Part shown: positions 23,699 to 33,926 of the stretch, piece by piece
Numbering within the stretch: the first letter of the stretch is position 1
How the letters are laid out: each line of letters starts with the position of its first letter
Source: Acephala macrosclerotiorum
Taxonomy: Eukaryota > Ascomycota > Leotiomycetes > Helotiales > Mollisiaceae
DNA: 64,000 bases
Assembly: GCA_014904845.1 (NCBI GenBank)
Contig: MU119315.1
Location: 1-64,000, forward strand
Direction: 5' to 3'
Notes under the pieces: generated by a model
Database searches by the model: none
Told to the model about the DNA's origin: nothing
Seen by the model: only the letters and a program-made list of their open reading frames with translations
Program-made: the position numbers and the translations under genes

Positions 23699-24826
23699 AT
23701 GGCAGCAAAATGGTTCGCTGAGTTCTTCTACTCACAACTCCTCGTCACGCTCCCTTACCCCAAGAAGTCCTTCGCTGGCCAGACAGTCATTGTGACTGGC
23801 TCCAACACTGGTCTTGGTCTTGAAGCCGCTCGACACTTCGTCCGTTTGAATGCTTCGAAGGTCATTCTCGCCGTTCGTACCGTTTCTAAAGGAGAAGCTG
23901 CGAAAGCCGACATCCTCAAATCCCTGCCCAACACCGATCCAAAGGTCGTCGAGGTCTGGACCCTCGACCTCTGCTCTTTTGAGTCTGTCAAGGAATTTGC
24001 TAGCAAAGTCAACGGCTTGGAGAGACTTGATGTCGTGGTTGAGAACGCGGGGATGGCGACTGGCCACTGGAAAGAGGTTGAAGGTAATGAAATCATGATC
24101 GCTACGAACGTCATTTCTACCGAATTTTTGGCGTTGTTGGTGTTGCCGAAGTTGAGGGAGTCGGCGAGTAAGTTCAATACGGTGCCGAGGTTGAGTATTG
24201 TGAGTAGTGAGTTGCATTTTATGTGCAAGTTTGAGGAAAGGAAGGAGGAGGATATTTTTGCGGCGTTGAATAGGAAGGAGGGTGCGAATATTGGGGAAAG
24301 GTATGCTCCCTTTCCTTTCCTTTCCTTTCCTTTCCTTCCCAGCCCAACATGACAGGCATCAGTGCTAATGATGAATACAGATACGCGGTCTCAAAACTCC
24401 TCGAAGTATTCTTCGTTCGCGAACTAGCGAAAAAGATCAATGAATCCAAGAAGCCAAAGGTGATTGTCAATTGCATGACTCCTGGTGCCTGCAAATCAGA
24501 CTTCCATCGCGAGTCTACGGGCTTGAAGGCTTTGGCAATGGAGGTGATGAAGTTTCTTATTGCGAGAACGACGGAGGCGGGGAGTAGGACTTTGTTTGCT
24601 GGCGCCGCGGCGGGTGAAGAGTCGCATGGCCAATTTATGGCCAATTGTGTTGTTGCTAAGTATGTTGAGATCTGCGATCAACCTTTCCAAGGAAGTGTGC
24701 TGACGATGATGTAGACCTTCGCCATTGGTTTTGAGTGAGGAAGGTGCCCAGTTGCAGAAGAAGTTATGGGATCAGCTGTTGAAGAAGCTGGAGGCGGTTC
24801 GGCCTGGAATCGAGAAGAACATCTGA
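23699..24826 (+). CDS. Short-chain dehydrogenase/reductase
   Basis: join(23699..24300,24381..24659,24715..24826), 330 aa. Introns are 80 nt (GTATGC..TACAG) and 55 nt (GTATGT..TGTAG), and the joins restore RYAVSK and AKPSPLVLSEEGAQ. It is a classical Rossmann-fold SDR: cofactor motif TGSNTGLG at about 35-42, LAVRTVSKG after strand 2 (NADPH-type Arg), VVENAGMA for the NAG motif, catalytic Ser in IVSSELH, and YAVSK for the Tyr/Lys pair. The closest general type is the retinol dehydrogenase/WWOX-like group common in fungi. The substrate cannot be deduced. There is no signal peptide; the N-terminus MAAKWFAEFFYSQLL is amphipathic and could associate with membrane. Confidence 0.9.
24309..24337 (+). 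repeat. CCTTT microsatellite in SDR intron 1
   Basis: Five to six pentamers of cctttcctttcctttc fill the pyrimidine-rich part of the 80-nt intron, making it longer than its neighbours. It is likely to be length-polymorphic. Confidence 0.7.
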
Positions 24827-25280
24827 CTGATCAAGGACTGCATACGAATCGATGTACACGCTTTTTTGCGGGTTCGGTGGATACCCATGGTACGGAGGGA
24901 GGTACCGCAGTGCTTCGAGAGGGGTATGCATCAATTCCCCTTCCACATTATCCAATTTGAGGACAGAAACACTTGTTCAGTCTTGAAGTATGGCCAATGA
25001 GGGGGTTATATGCCCATTTATAATTGTCACCTTGAAGCAGGAGAGAAGCATTGATATGTTTTATTGCACACGATCATATATGCTAAACCCAAGGTTATGC
25101 TCAAGTACAAGTGAGGTCGAACTCCACAAAATCTCCCCTAATTAGTGCTTCCACAAGGTTTTCAAAGGCTCCATTAGACGACCTTTGATATCTTGATTGG
25201 GTAGGAGCAAAGTTAAGGCCCTTTTAAAAGCACATGGCGTCATCGTGGAAGTTGGCAGAGATTGCTCAAGAGTCATAAAC
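24827..25280. other. Convergent intergenic region
   Basis: This is the space between the dehydrogenase (plus) and the 2EXR gene remnant (minus), so it holds both 3' regions. No gene is supported. Confidence 0.4.
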
Positions 25281-25471
25281 TCATTCAATCTTCATCTCTC
25301 CAAACAAACGCTCGATCCCATCATATCGGCTCCTAATCTCCCCGTCACTACCTCCAATCTGCCACTTTCGCCAAAACGCTGCAGGAAACTGTTTCTCTGA
25401 AAACAATGCCTGCAGATGCGGTGGTAATTGATCTCTATTCATGATCAATGCGAGCATTCAGCCACCAGGCG
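25281..25471 (-). pseudogene. Out-of-frame C-terminus of 2EXR gene A
   Basis: The minus strand reads NRDQLPPHLQ, then FPAAFWRKWQIGG, RSRYDGIERLFGEMKIE and TGA at 25281-25283. It aligns without gaps to the ends of paralogs B (NLEQLP..FPRYIW..SRLAGVEDLF) and C (NLGQLP..FPRDLW..SRYDGLQLLFGE). Residue spacing from gene A's LVA motif to QLP equals that in B if one base is missing, which supports a frameshift. Confidence 0.75.
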
Positions 25472-26413
25472 CGGCGTCCTCACTCCGGCGATATGATCTT
25501 CGAATGTTGATGCTTCAGTCGTCCAGGCAGCTTGAAAAGCAGTATCGAAAATGAGACCAGGCCATTGATGTGGAGCGACAGCATCTTTCATGAAGTTCCA
25601 GAATTCTCGCTTGATGGTTTCTGCGGTCAAGAATACATAGTGGAGGCGACTCATGTTGTTGATGGGTTGATTTCTGGTTCTTCCTTGCTTTTGATGCACA
25701 TACGCCAAATAGTCCTCGAGGTTGGAATCAAAAGGTACAAGAGGCAACACCATCCCTGTCTTCAGAGCCTCCGTCAAACCCTTCTTATTGGTTGAGCCAG
25801 AACCAAAGATGAACTGAAGACTCTTTAGATTTGACCAATCATTCAGTAGCCTAGGTAGGTGTGGTGTATCTATGACCGTAGTCCCGTGCAAACTGAGGTC
25901 CACAGCAAGATTCTTGACCTTTTCCGTCGCGATCAAATCCTTTGCGGAAGGATTGTCTCGGGATGCACGGCTGACGATAACTTTGTCGACGTCGAAATTT
26001 ATTCGCATAGAAGGAAATCCCACAAGCTTAAGCTCGTAGTTGTGAAGGTTTGGGCCAACGTTAGGATTCTTGGTGATGAAGGTCTCGTATGTCTTCAATG
26101 CCAATTCTCTTGACTCGTGGCAGACAAACAGTGCCCCAGGGTCCCGATCGCCTGCGACAACACATTTCCACAGAGGTCCTTGTCCTGCACGTTCGATTCT
26201 GATGAGGTGCAAGCGGATATTTCTAGCTTTGAAAGAGAATTTCCAGACCATGAGGCGCAATTCAAGGGGTAGCTTGCGAAACAAGGTGAATTGTCCCCGG
26301 ACGCGTCTCGCAAGGCATGTTCTAGCAAGTATTGTTCTGGCCTTAGCTCTTTGCTCTAAAGATGCGATAGGGCGGCTCAAGTCGAATTTTGTTCCGTCTG
26401 CGAAGGGGGTCAT
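25445..26413 (-). CDS. 2EXR-domain protein A, frameshift-truncated
   Basis: A single exon of 322 aa from the ATG at 26413. It contains the 2EXR signature FTLFRKLPLELRLMVWKFSF (PF20150; about residues 40-60), then CHESRELALKTYE and a strand-rich body with RINFDVDKVIVS and NLAVDLSLHG. The family is expanded in filamentous fungi and has no firm function. It stops early: after RTPRLVAECSH the frame ends. The C-terminal segment found in paralogs B and C (QLP..FP..W....SRYDG..LFGE) lies immediately downstream in another frame (25281-25471). A one-base deletion near 25470 would explain this; an intron of only 31 nt is the unlikely alternative. Whether the truncated protein works is unknown. Confidence 0.78.
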   Translation of the reverse strand: MTPFADGTKFDLSRPIASLEQRAKARTILARTCLARRVRGQFTLFRKLPLELRLMVWKFSFKARNIRLHLIRIERAGQGPLWKCVVAGDRDPGALFVCHESRELALKTYETFITKNPNVGPNLHNYELKLVGFPSMRINFDVDKVIVSRASRDNPSAKDLIATEKVKNLAVDLSLHGTTVIDTPHLPRLLNDWSNLKSLQFIFGSGSTNKKGLTEALKTGMVLPLVPFDSNLEDYLAYVHQKQGRTRNQPINNMSRLHYVFLTAETIKREFWNFMKDAVAPHQWPGLIFDTAFQAAWTTEASTFEDHIAGVRTPRLVAECSH

Positions 26414-27454
26414 TCCGAGGCAGAGGTTGTGCCGGATTCGTTAGCGCAAGAGGCTGAGGGTGACGAAGTTGTGGACACTCTTTGGGATTGAAAATGATTG
26501 GGAAACGGCGAAGAGATGCTCGTGACGATCCCAGGAAATGAAGGAGGTACTGGCGACGTGGTTTTGCGTTGCGGAGGTTGATGTGATTGATGGGAAAGTT
26601 TGGGAAGAGGAGGTGGAAGAATTTGTTGGATGGCGGCTTTCGCGACGCGATGTCAGTCCAAAAGTGAATTTGGAACGGAAGAAAATTTTCTCATACCGAT
26701 CCATTCACCATCAAGGTTGAAGTTGGTACGAATTGCATATGTTTCCGAAGCGGCTTTCTGGGATGAGAGCTGGTTCCTTCGAGTAGTGGGATAGCTCATT
26801 GCTATTACCAACATACTCCCTCTAACCAAGTTTCCGAATTGCTCATCTGAATCCTTTGTTCCGAGGCAGCTATTGCATCGAGCCTTACTATACAATCATT
26901 CAGTTTATAACCCATAAGGCCGTTGGTTCTATTGCTCTGAAGAGCCAAGGGATAAGTCTGGGGTAGGTAGGCCTTGCAGGCAAGCGATCCGAAAGGGGGC
27001 CGTTCCCAAGGGCTGAATCTGTTCATCTCCCGAGCCACGAATGCCTGGCGATCCAGATCTTCCTCCTTTTTGGTAAACAATCGCCGTACAAGTACTGCCT
27101 AGGCTAGACCTGTGCCGTGAAGCTATCTTGGCTGGATAGATTTCCGCATCTTCCATGACCCGTAGCATGTGACACGGCGAGGTCTGCCGATTTTGAGGGG
27201 TTTGAAGAGTCTGCGTTCTTTGAGAGTCTCGAGAACAGACTCCGAGCGTGCAAATGAACTATGATAGTGTGCGTCCAGGTCATAACGAGCCGAGTACTTG
27301 TAGCCAGCCTCAGCTGTTCTGAATTTTCAGAACAATCAATCAATTTACTTGATTTCATCCTCCAATATCCACTCGAGAACAATCGATATCTAGGACGACG
27401 TTTTAAGAATTCGGGTTTCGCATACTCATTTCTTCAAATGAACATTGACTTATC
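26414..27454. other. Intergenic region, no supported gene
   Basis: Upstream of 2EXR gene A and downstream of the transcription factor pseudogene. Open frames of 80-92 codons (26441-26704 and 27104-27382, both minus) have no recognisable domain and no good start or splice context. Confidence 0.4.
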
Positions 27455-29455
27455 TCAATAGAAGTCATTGCCTAGGTCCAGCTGAACGGGATCACCAAGG
27501 TCTTGAACGAAGGATTCCAAATTGACTCAAAACAGCAATTCAACCTAATTCCAGGAAGAATCTTGCTGGTATGAGCTTTCGTAGTTGTCGGTGTTATTCG
27601 CGAATGTCTACTGTGAAGGTAGGATATTGGTCTGAAGCATTCTTGGTGCTAAAGAAGTGTTGGTATTGGTGCTGCGAATGCCTCGTCGATCTATGATCGA
27701 GCTCTTGACACTTCGAGCAGACTGAGCTTTCCGTCTCAGCTTCTCCAAAGAACCCCACAAGGTAGGATCGCGTAACGATGCTTTGTATTTTGCAAAGCTG
27801 GCTTCGGCGACAGTCCATGCCCTCTCGACAAGTGGACGCTCAGCATGCTCGCATAATTCTGCAAATACGATTGCCATAGCATACCACTTTATCTAAGCAA
27901 ACCATTCCCAAAACTTGAAGTCATTCTTTTCCATTTTTCGTAATGCCTTCTCTAAGACCTCCGTAGCAGTCTCAAGAACATTGAAGTCATTCGGCGGCGG
28001 GTCTAGTTTGTAGGAACGATACATCGGTCGGTGTACTAGAAGGCTTAAAGCTACCACCATTGTATTGCAGACCACTGTCGTAAAGCACTGAAAGGTATCA
28101 CTTAAATTACAGTATCTAAGATACTTTTCGTTGAGAGCTCGTGCACAATCATCCACGACGGTGTGGCGCTAGGTCCAATCGTGGTGCGTGTCCTGCGATG
28201 GGCGTCCGTCGGAATTGAGCGGTGTATGGATCAGCTTCTGCAAATGGCGCAGCATCTCGTGTATAGCACAGGAAAAAGTCGTGTCGTTGAATGTCTTCCT
28301 TTTCAGTGAAAGTGTCGGATCATTAGGTTAGATATCTGAATCATTGACGTGTAGTGCAGGGGTTCTGAGCATTACCCCGCTTGCGAAAGCTGAGTACGAC
28401 CCACTGTCAAAGGCAGCTTGAAGGCCAAGTATGCCTATGGAGTACCAGATACGGCGTCTCATTTGTATTTCAGAAGGCGAGTGGTTTGAGTTCTTGAGGT
28501 GTAGACCAAGGAATTGTCCGATGCCGATAGTAGTTCCCACGAGGACACAGACTGCCCGAGAGCCGTCACCTGCTCGAAGTCCGGCCTAAACACTATCAAT
28601 TAGCTTGATTCATATATTAATTTGCAGGCTTATTTTTACCAAGTAAATGACATATGCTTGCAAGACAGTCAAATTGGTCGTGGTAAGCAACCCACATTTG
28701 GAGAGTGAAACCTCTGCAGCCAGCCTGAATCTGGTAGATAGGTCGGATTTGTTTGAGTTGAACATTTGAAGACATTCTTCTTCGTGTATACTATTGACAG
28801 CAGCGAAGAAGACTGAGAACATGAGGGCTGCTTGAGCCGGAGTAGGGGTGTTGTCCTCGGTCAATGTCCCACGAAGCGAGTGGCTATGTGTCACTTTAAA
28901 AACTGGATCGACCCGATACAAATAGACATCCACCAACCGTGAGACGGTTGTTGCAGGCAGTATCTCGAGTATAGATGGTTGTACAAAGCATGAGGAGTCG
29001 CCATACAGAAGGAGATCGAAGCTCTGACCAGGGTTTCCCGACGTCTCGGTCGACTCAGTGGGTTCATTTTCGACGAGATTACCTAACAGCTCTCGAATCC
29101 CGATGACTTCCTCGCTAATTGGCAGTCCAATATTCGGCGTTTTGATGCTTGAATCGTCTTCCGGAGGCGTGAGACCGACCGGCGTGTTGCTTTTGGCTAG
29201 AAGCTTCTCCAGTCTCGCTACCCGCCGTCGAAGGTCGTCGTCTCGAGCTACACATCATCCTCGAGGGAATCGAGCCCTCGATATCGGTGTGCAAGTAAGG
29301 CCTGCTTGTTGGCATACTTGACATGGGCTTTGCTTGTCGCATTTCCTCTTTCGACGCCGGCGTTAAAGATAGCTTAAGCTCGCCTTGGGCTTCTCGTACT
29401 CAGCGCTGTCAGGTGGAGCGCTACGCTGCACAGTGATTTGGCTTCTCTCATCTGG
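27455..29455 (-). pseudogene. Zn2Cys6 transcription factor pseudogene, eight stops
   Basis: One frame, with one intact intron (28586-28639, GTAAAA..TTTAG), runs from about 29455 to a natural-looking TGA at 27455-27457. Eight stops interrupt it: TAA 29363, TGA 29255, TAA 28328, TAG 28169, TAG 27893, TAG 27608, TAG 27545, TGA 27527 (plus-strand left bases). The order is typical. A zinc cluster half reads RRRKRKCDKQSPCQVCQQAGLTC, a coiled coil reads DDDLRRRVARLEKLL, and the fungal middle homology region contains VDVYLYRVDPVFK, then GIGQFLGLHLKN, RRRIWYSIGILGLQAAFDSG and WYAMAIVFAELCEH. The first two zinc-binding Cys are replaced (Tyr and Arg), so DNA binding would be lost even without the stops. 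No indel is needed. At least six stops fit CAA/CAG to TAA/TAG or TGG to TAG. Confidence 0.87.
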
Positions 29456-30035
29456 TCATGGAAGCGTAGAATGAAGTTATGTCTGAGATCAGATCAGCTG
29501 GTCATCGCTGTAACGCAACGACACTAATATAGTCAATTCTCTAACCTTCACGTAGCCAGATGCGATCTCATCAGCAAAAAGCAGGCAGTGGATAAGACAT
29601 CATTATTTACTAAGTAACCTTTGACTTGAATTGGAATTGACGTTCGGGTTCTAGAGAACGTAGTTGTGGTGTAAGAAGGAGAGAGACGCGGCACAGAAGA
29701 GAGAATTGTTTCGATAATGGGGCTAGTCTACTTCAGGGTTCGGTCTTACCCCTGACGTCCAACCTCCTCCCAAACTCGCCGGTTTCTATCCTCTCTCAAT
29801 AACGCGCATCAAACTCTCTTCTCTCGCGCAAATATCTCCATTTACCAAATGGCTTCGGTCTGCACTGCTACCGCCCTTTTCACCCCACCACCCCACCACC
29901 CCGCACTCAAACTCCACTCGCTCTCGTCTTTCAATGACCGAAAGCTCGATGGACAATGGTAGATGGTGGCAGAAGAACCAATATCGTTACGTTACTGATG
30001 CTATGTCTTTAAAATAGAACCCCAGAATCTGGCTC
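29456..30035. other. Intergenic region
   Basis: This covers the former 5' side of the transcription factor pseudogene. It includes CT-rich and ccaccaccccaccacc sequence (about 29885-29905). No gene is seen. Confidence 0.4.
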
Positions 30036-30146
30036 TCAATCCTCGGTATTTGGCTCGTGGAACAAATCCTTCATCCCATCATATCAGCTGAGCACCTCTC
30101 CATGTTGATCACAGACGTCCCTCGTCACCCACACGAATCTATGGCA
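30036..30146 (-). pseudogene. 2EXR relic (C-terminal fragment)
   Basis: The minus strand reads HRFVWVTRDVCDQHGEVLS, stop (TGA, 30084-30086), YDGMKDLFHEPNTED. It aligns with the ends of paralogs A-C (W..., G(E/D)..SRYDG...LF), with CGA apparently changed to TGA at the Arg codon. Upstream similarity fades by about 30150. It lies between the transcription factor pseudogene and 2EXR gene B. Confidence 0.6.
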
Positions 30147-30584
30147 CTACAGAAGGTCTCACGGTTTTCAGGACTATTCTGTCAGTCGTCAAGGGCAGTT
30201 CAAGATGCATGCATGTTTTCATTTCCTCTAAGCCCTACATGATAAAGGCGCCTTTTCGCGAGGACGAAAAGGTTGCTCCCATCACTGCTAGGCAACCATC
30301 TGGAAGAGTTGGAAGTATGTGCGTCTGCCCCCCGTAATTTCAGTTTTGTAGGCCAGCCTACTCTGCTTGGATGAAAATTTACACGAACATTCTCGCCTTT
30401 TTACTTTCCTCCAGCTCCGCTCATTGCCAGATCAAAGCCTTTGGTCGCATAGTTCCCCGTTCCTCCTCTCCCAACTGCAGTTCGCCTGAGATCACTAAGT
30501 AACAAACGTGTGCCAGACATCGAGGAAATTTGGTGAGGAGGGTCCCTGGAGCCAAGAAAGATGTGAGCCGAAGATGATGACTCC
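30147..30584. other. Intergenic region
   Basis: This separates the 2EXR relic from the stop of 2EXR gene B. It may contain further unrecognisable remnants of the relic; no gene is supported. Confidence 0.35.
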
Positions 30585-31776
30585 TTATGCGTCCTCTGGC
30601 TCTCGGAATAAATCCTCAACCCCCGCAAGTCGGCTATAGATCAGATCTCCCTTTTCATCGGCGACGTGGAGATTGAACCAAATGTATCTTGGGAATGTAG
30701 CATATGTCCATCGCGGCCGCATATCTACTGGGAGTTGTTCTAAATTCTCGATTTCTTCTGTTGTTGCAATCACCAACAATGGTGGAGTGTAACATTTCAT
30801 CGTCTCAAAACTTGTCTCGATCGTCAAGTTAGACCAGTTCTGAGAAGCATCGCTGCTGCCAAATATAAAGGCCCAGAAAGATCTCTTGATACGTCGGTAT
30901 TGTGCCATTTCTCGGAAGACCTTTTCAAGACCAAGTACGTGTCGATCCTCGCTTTCAAAGGCCTGATTTGCGAAGCAAAACATATCGATCAAGTTAGAGT
31001 CCATGGTCAATATCGTTGGTTCTTCATGATTTGGTGGTCCTGGCAAAGGTTTGCTTTGATAACCGAACCTGACACTCAACTTCTTCAAGTTCGGGAAGGC
31101 TTTTGCGAGGTAGGTCCAATCAAATTTCATGCGAGAGTACAGCCCACTAGCTCCACGGGCGAGGACAAGGTGGTTCAAGGTGAGCGTGGGAAGGAAGGAA
31201 GATATGACTGGTGCAGCGTTCAAGTTGCCGATCGAGATTGTATCTTGTTCAGGGTCTAGCATAATACCAGTACAACCCAGAATGAGGACGTCGTCGTAGT
31301 CGTTGCGGAGTTGGGCCTACGTCCAGGGTCTCGGAGTTAGCATTCCTATTCCAAAGACTGCGATGAGGAGGAAAGAGGAGAGGCGAGGAGAATGACCCTG
31401 GAGTCTCGGGACATTCGGGACTCTTGAAGCAAATAGGAAAGGAAAGATCTCTCCGAGATAGTGAGCTTACCTTCAATCCTGTAACGGCGCTCCAGATATC
31501 GTTTGATAGTAGAGGTATGTATCTTTCCAAAGCGAGGTCCCTGGACTCCTTGCACACCGCAAGCGCAGCAGGTTGCCCTTGAGGACTTGCGACAGTGACC
31601 TGTAGTATCAAGCTACCTCCAGGTGTTCGTAGATCGAGAAGATATAACTGGACCATTCGTGGCTTGAATGAGCGTTGCCAGATGTTGATTCGCAACTCGG
31701 AAGGAAGCTCCGGGAACAGTGTGAATCTCTTGGGAGGAGGATGGCTATGAACGACTACTGGTGAAGGCGTAGCCAT
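30585..31776 (-). CDS. 2EXR-domain protein B
   Basis: complement(join(30585..31316,31471..31776)), 345 aa. The intron is 154 nt, with donor GTAAGC, branch GCTAAC and acceptor CGTAG, and joins LK to AQLRNDYDD in frame. The 2EXR box reads RFTLFPELPSELRINIWQRSFKPR (residues about 17-40), followed by AVCKESRDLALERY and DYDDVLILG. The rest shows the layout of paralog C: FPNLKKLSVRFG, MDSNLIDMF, IENLEQLP, FPRYIW and SRLAGVEDLF at the end. Function is unknown; the family is fungal-specific and multicopy. Its promoter contains unusual local repeats (31811-32105). Confidence 0.85.
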
Positions 31777-31810
31777 TGCGATGTGAGGAACAGGGAGGGT
31801 TGAGGACAGT

Positions 31811-32105
31811 CTCGCGTCGAGGCTAAACCTCGGTGTGGAATAAGGGAGTAGAGGAGGTTGAGGTGAAGAAAGGGGGGGTTTAGATACACTCGCGTCGAGG
31901 CTAAACTTCGGTGTGAACTAAAGAGGCAGAGGAGGGAAAGGTGAATTGAAGGGAAGGCACCGTCGTGTTTAGGCGACACGTCGGCAGTGGGGTAGGAAAG
32001 GTGAAAGTGAATGGAAAGGCGCCGTCACGTCTAGGCGATACATCGGCAGTGGTGTAAGAAAGGGGGGTGAAAATACGCTCGCGTCGAGGCTAAATTTCGG
32101 CGTAG
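31811..32105. repeat. Promoter direct repeats with internal dyads
   Basis: A motif of about 25 bp (cgcgtcgaggctaaac-t/c-tcggtgtg) occurs three times, near 31812, 31891 and 32079. Each copy has inverted halves cgagg/cctcg or close variants. A second unit (about 60 bp, gg-cgccgtc-gtgtttaggcgacacgtcggcagtgg-gta) occurs twice, near 31955 and 32018. Together they fill the 300 bp upstream of 2EXR gene B. They could be binding-site arrays or a short tandem duplication. Confidence 0.65.
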
Positions 32106-32822
32106 AATTTTCAGCTTCACCTTTATGAGGAGAAGCTCCAAAATACAGTCTACATGCTAATAACCCGTTCATCTTCAATGAACTCCACTCTTCACAGGAG
32201 CTTGCATTGGGTTACTGTCGCCGGGATAGCACTTTTCAGTGTGGAAAGTGCTCTCCCCGAGACGGACAATCCACTTTACTCTCTTGATGTTGTTTGGAGA
32301 TATCTCCTTACACCCCAGGCATCTGCAAACATCATGATGAAAGTGAACTTACACCTCCATATCGCCTTAGAAATGTCCTTCTACAAGCACCCTTCCGTTC
32401 AACTTCAAAGTTCTAGTCACCCCAAAAATCTTTCACCTCGGCCTGAAAAAATCTAATGAAAGTGTCGAAACTTCACAAACTGGAATCAATTCTTTGGGTT
32501 AGAGATCATGGTTCAGCACTTGAAAGTGAATACGTGATGGCTGATGGCCTTTTCATTCTTGCTTGCATACAGTTCCCATCCATGAAGTTATTATTCTCCA
32601 TCGTTCATGTGTTTTCCCGCCCGTTTGAGATTTACGACAAGGCATCTTTGTTCCTGCTTACATTTCCCATCCATGAAGCTCTTTGTCTTCATCGTGCTTA
32701 TTATTTGCCCTCATTTAAGGTCCATGACCTTGAAATTATTTTCGGCTGCTCCCATAACCCATTGATCTCTCATACATAAAAGGACATTCGTACTCGTACA
32801 TCAATTCTGCCATGACGACTAT
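32106..32822. other. Intergenic region
   Basis: Space between the repeat array upstream of gene B and the stop of gene C. Short frames on the plus strand (32154-32456, 32456-32779) have no recognisable content. Confidence 0.4.
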
Positions 32823-33926
32823 TCATGAACTCTGGCTTGCCTTTGCCATGTCGAGGGAAAACGGAGGAGAAACCTCACCGAATAGAAGCTGAAGTCCGTC
32901 GTATCGACTGTACAAATCCTCCACTCCATCACCGATCTTCCAGCTGATCCATAAGTCCCTAGGGAAGGTCGAGTCCTTATGCCGATGTCTGAGCTTGCGC
33001 GGAAGTTGACCTAGATTTTCTATTGTAACCATATGTCCAACCTGAACCCCCAACGGATCTTCGCAACTGGGCAGCCAGGTGAGAAAAGTCGTCTCGAACT
33101 TCATACCGCCCCACAGACCATTGAGATCTTCTGTCAAAAAGCTCCGCAGATTCTCCATGATCGTTACTCGCCGAGAGCAGATGTAGATGTACAGGCTAAC
33201 GTCTAAGGAAGGTCTGAGTCTCATGCATCGTGGAGTTAGTTGCCGTCTGTGATGAAAGAAGTCTTCAAGGTTAGAATCCATAGTGATCAAAGGAAACTTG
33301 ACTCGACTCAGCTCTTGATTTCGCTTGTCGGGAATACAACAACCAACACCAAATACCAGATTCAGGTTCTTCAGATTCGGGAAACGACGTGCTATTTCTT
33401 CCCAATCAGGCTCCACAATCATGGAAGCGTCATCGGCATCGGTAAGGTCTAGTGCAAGGTTTTTGATGCTATGTGTCGGTAACCACCAGCTCCACACAGG
33501 ATACAGATTGATCCCGGTGATGAGGACGGTATCAAGGTCGAAGTTCACCCTCGTGCGACGCTGGCCGACTGTCCGGGTTCTGTGGTAGATCTCCAATTGG
33601 TCGTATGAGAAATCTAGGTCCTCCTCGTTTTCGAAAGGCATGTCGGTCTCGATTTTTTGATATCTCCGGAGGGCTAGCTCTCGCGACTCTTTGCAAACAG
33701 ATAGGGCAGCAGGCAGAGCCTTGTCGCTAGCGAAGATGCATTCCAGATCGAGTAAATTGCCATCCTTTTCGATCTCGTCCAAGTACATGTGAACTGACCG
33801 TGCCTCGAAGGTATAGTCCCAGATGTGGTACCTTAGTTCGATAGGAAGCTTCTTGAAAAATCTGAAACCCTCCTCGGGGTCTGAGTCGCAAATCGTCATT
33901 GCGCTCATGTCGATATCGATATCCAT
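32823..33926 (-). CDS. 2EXR-domain protein C
   Basis: A single exon of 367 aa from MDIDIDMSAMTICDSDPEEG. The 2EXR box is FRFFKKLPIELRYHIWDYTFEARSVHMYL (about residues 21-50), then SVCKESRELALRRYQ and VNFDLDTVLITG. Later come FPNLKNLNLVFGVG, MDSNLEDFF, IENLGQLPRKLR, FPRDLWISWKIG and SRYDGLQLLFGE. It has the same layout as gene B and the broken gene A, so the three are paralogs from local duplication. Gene B has an intron that C lacks. The frame is intact. The molecular role is unknown. Confidence 0.88.
   Translation of the reverse strand: MDIDIDMSAMTICDSDPEEGFRFFKKLPIELRYHIWDYTFEARSVHMYLDEIEKDGNLLDLECIFASDKALPAALSVCKESRELALRRYQKIETDMPFENEEDLDFSYDQLEIYHRTRTVGQRRTRVNFDLDTVLITGINLYPVWSWWLPTHSIKNLALDLTDADDASMIVEPDWEEIARRFPNLKNLNLVFGVGCCIPDKRNQELSRVKFPLITMDSNLEDFFHHRRQLTPRCMRLRPSLDVSLYIYICSRRVTIMENLRSFLTEDLNGLWGGMKFETTFLTWLPSCEDPLGVQVGHMVTIENLGQLPRKLRHRHKDSTFPRDLWISWKIGDGVEDLYSRYDGLQLLFGEVSPPFSLDMAKASQSS

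Noticed and set aside
31317..31470. Reading through the 2EXR B intron to give a 175-aa protein
   Set aside because: The read-through tail resembles nothing, whereas splicing restores the C-terminal layout of the paralogs.
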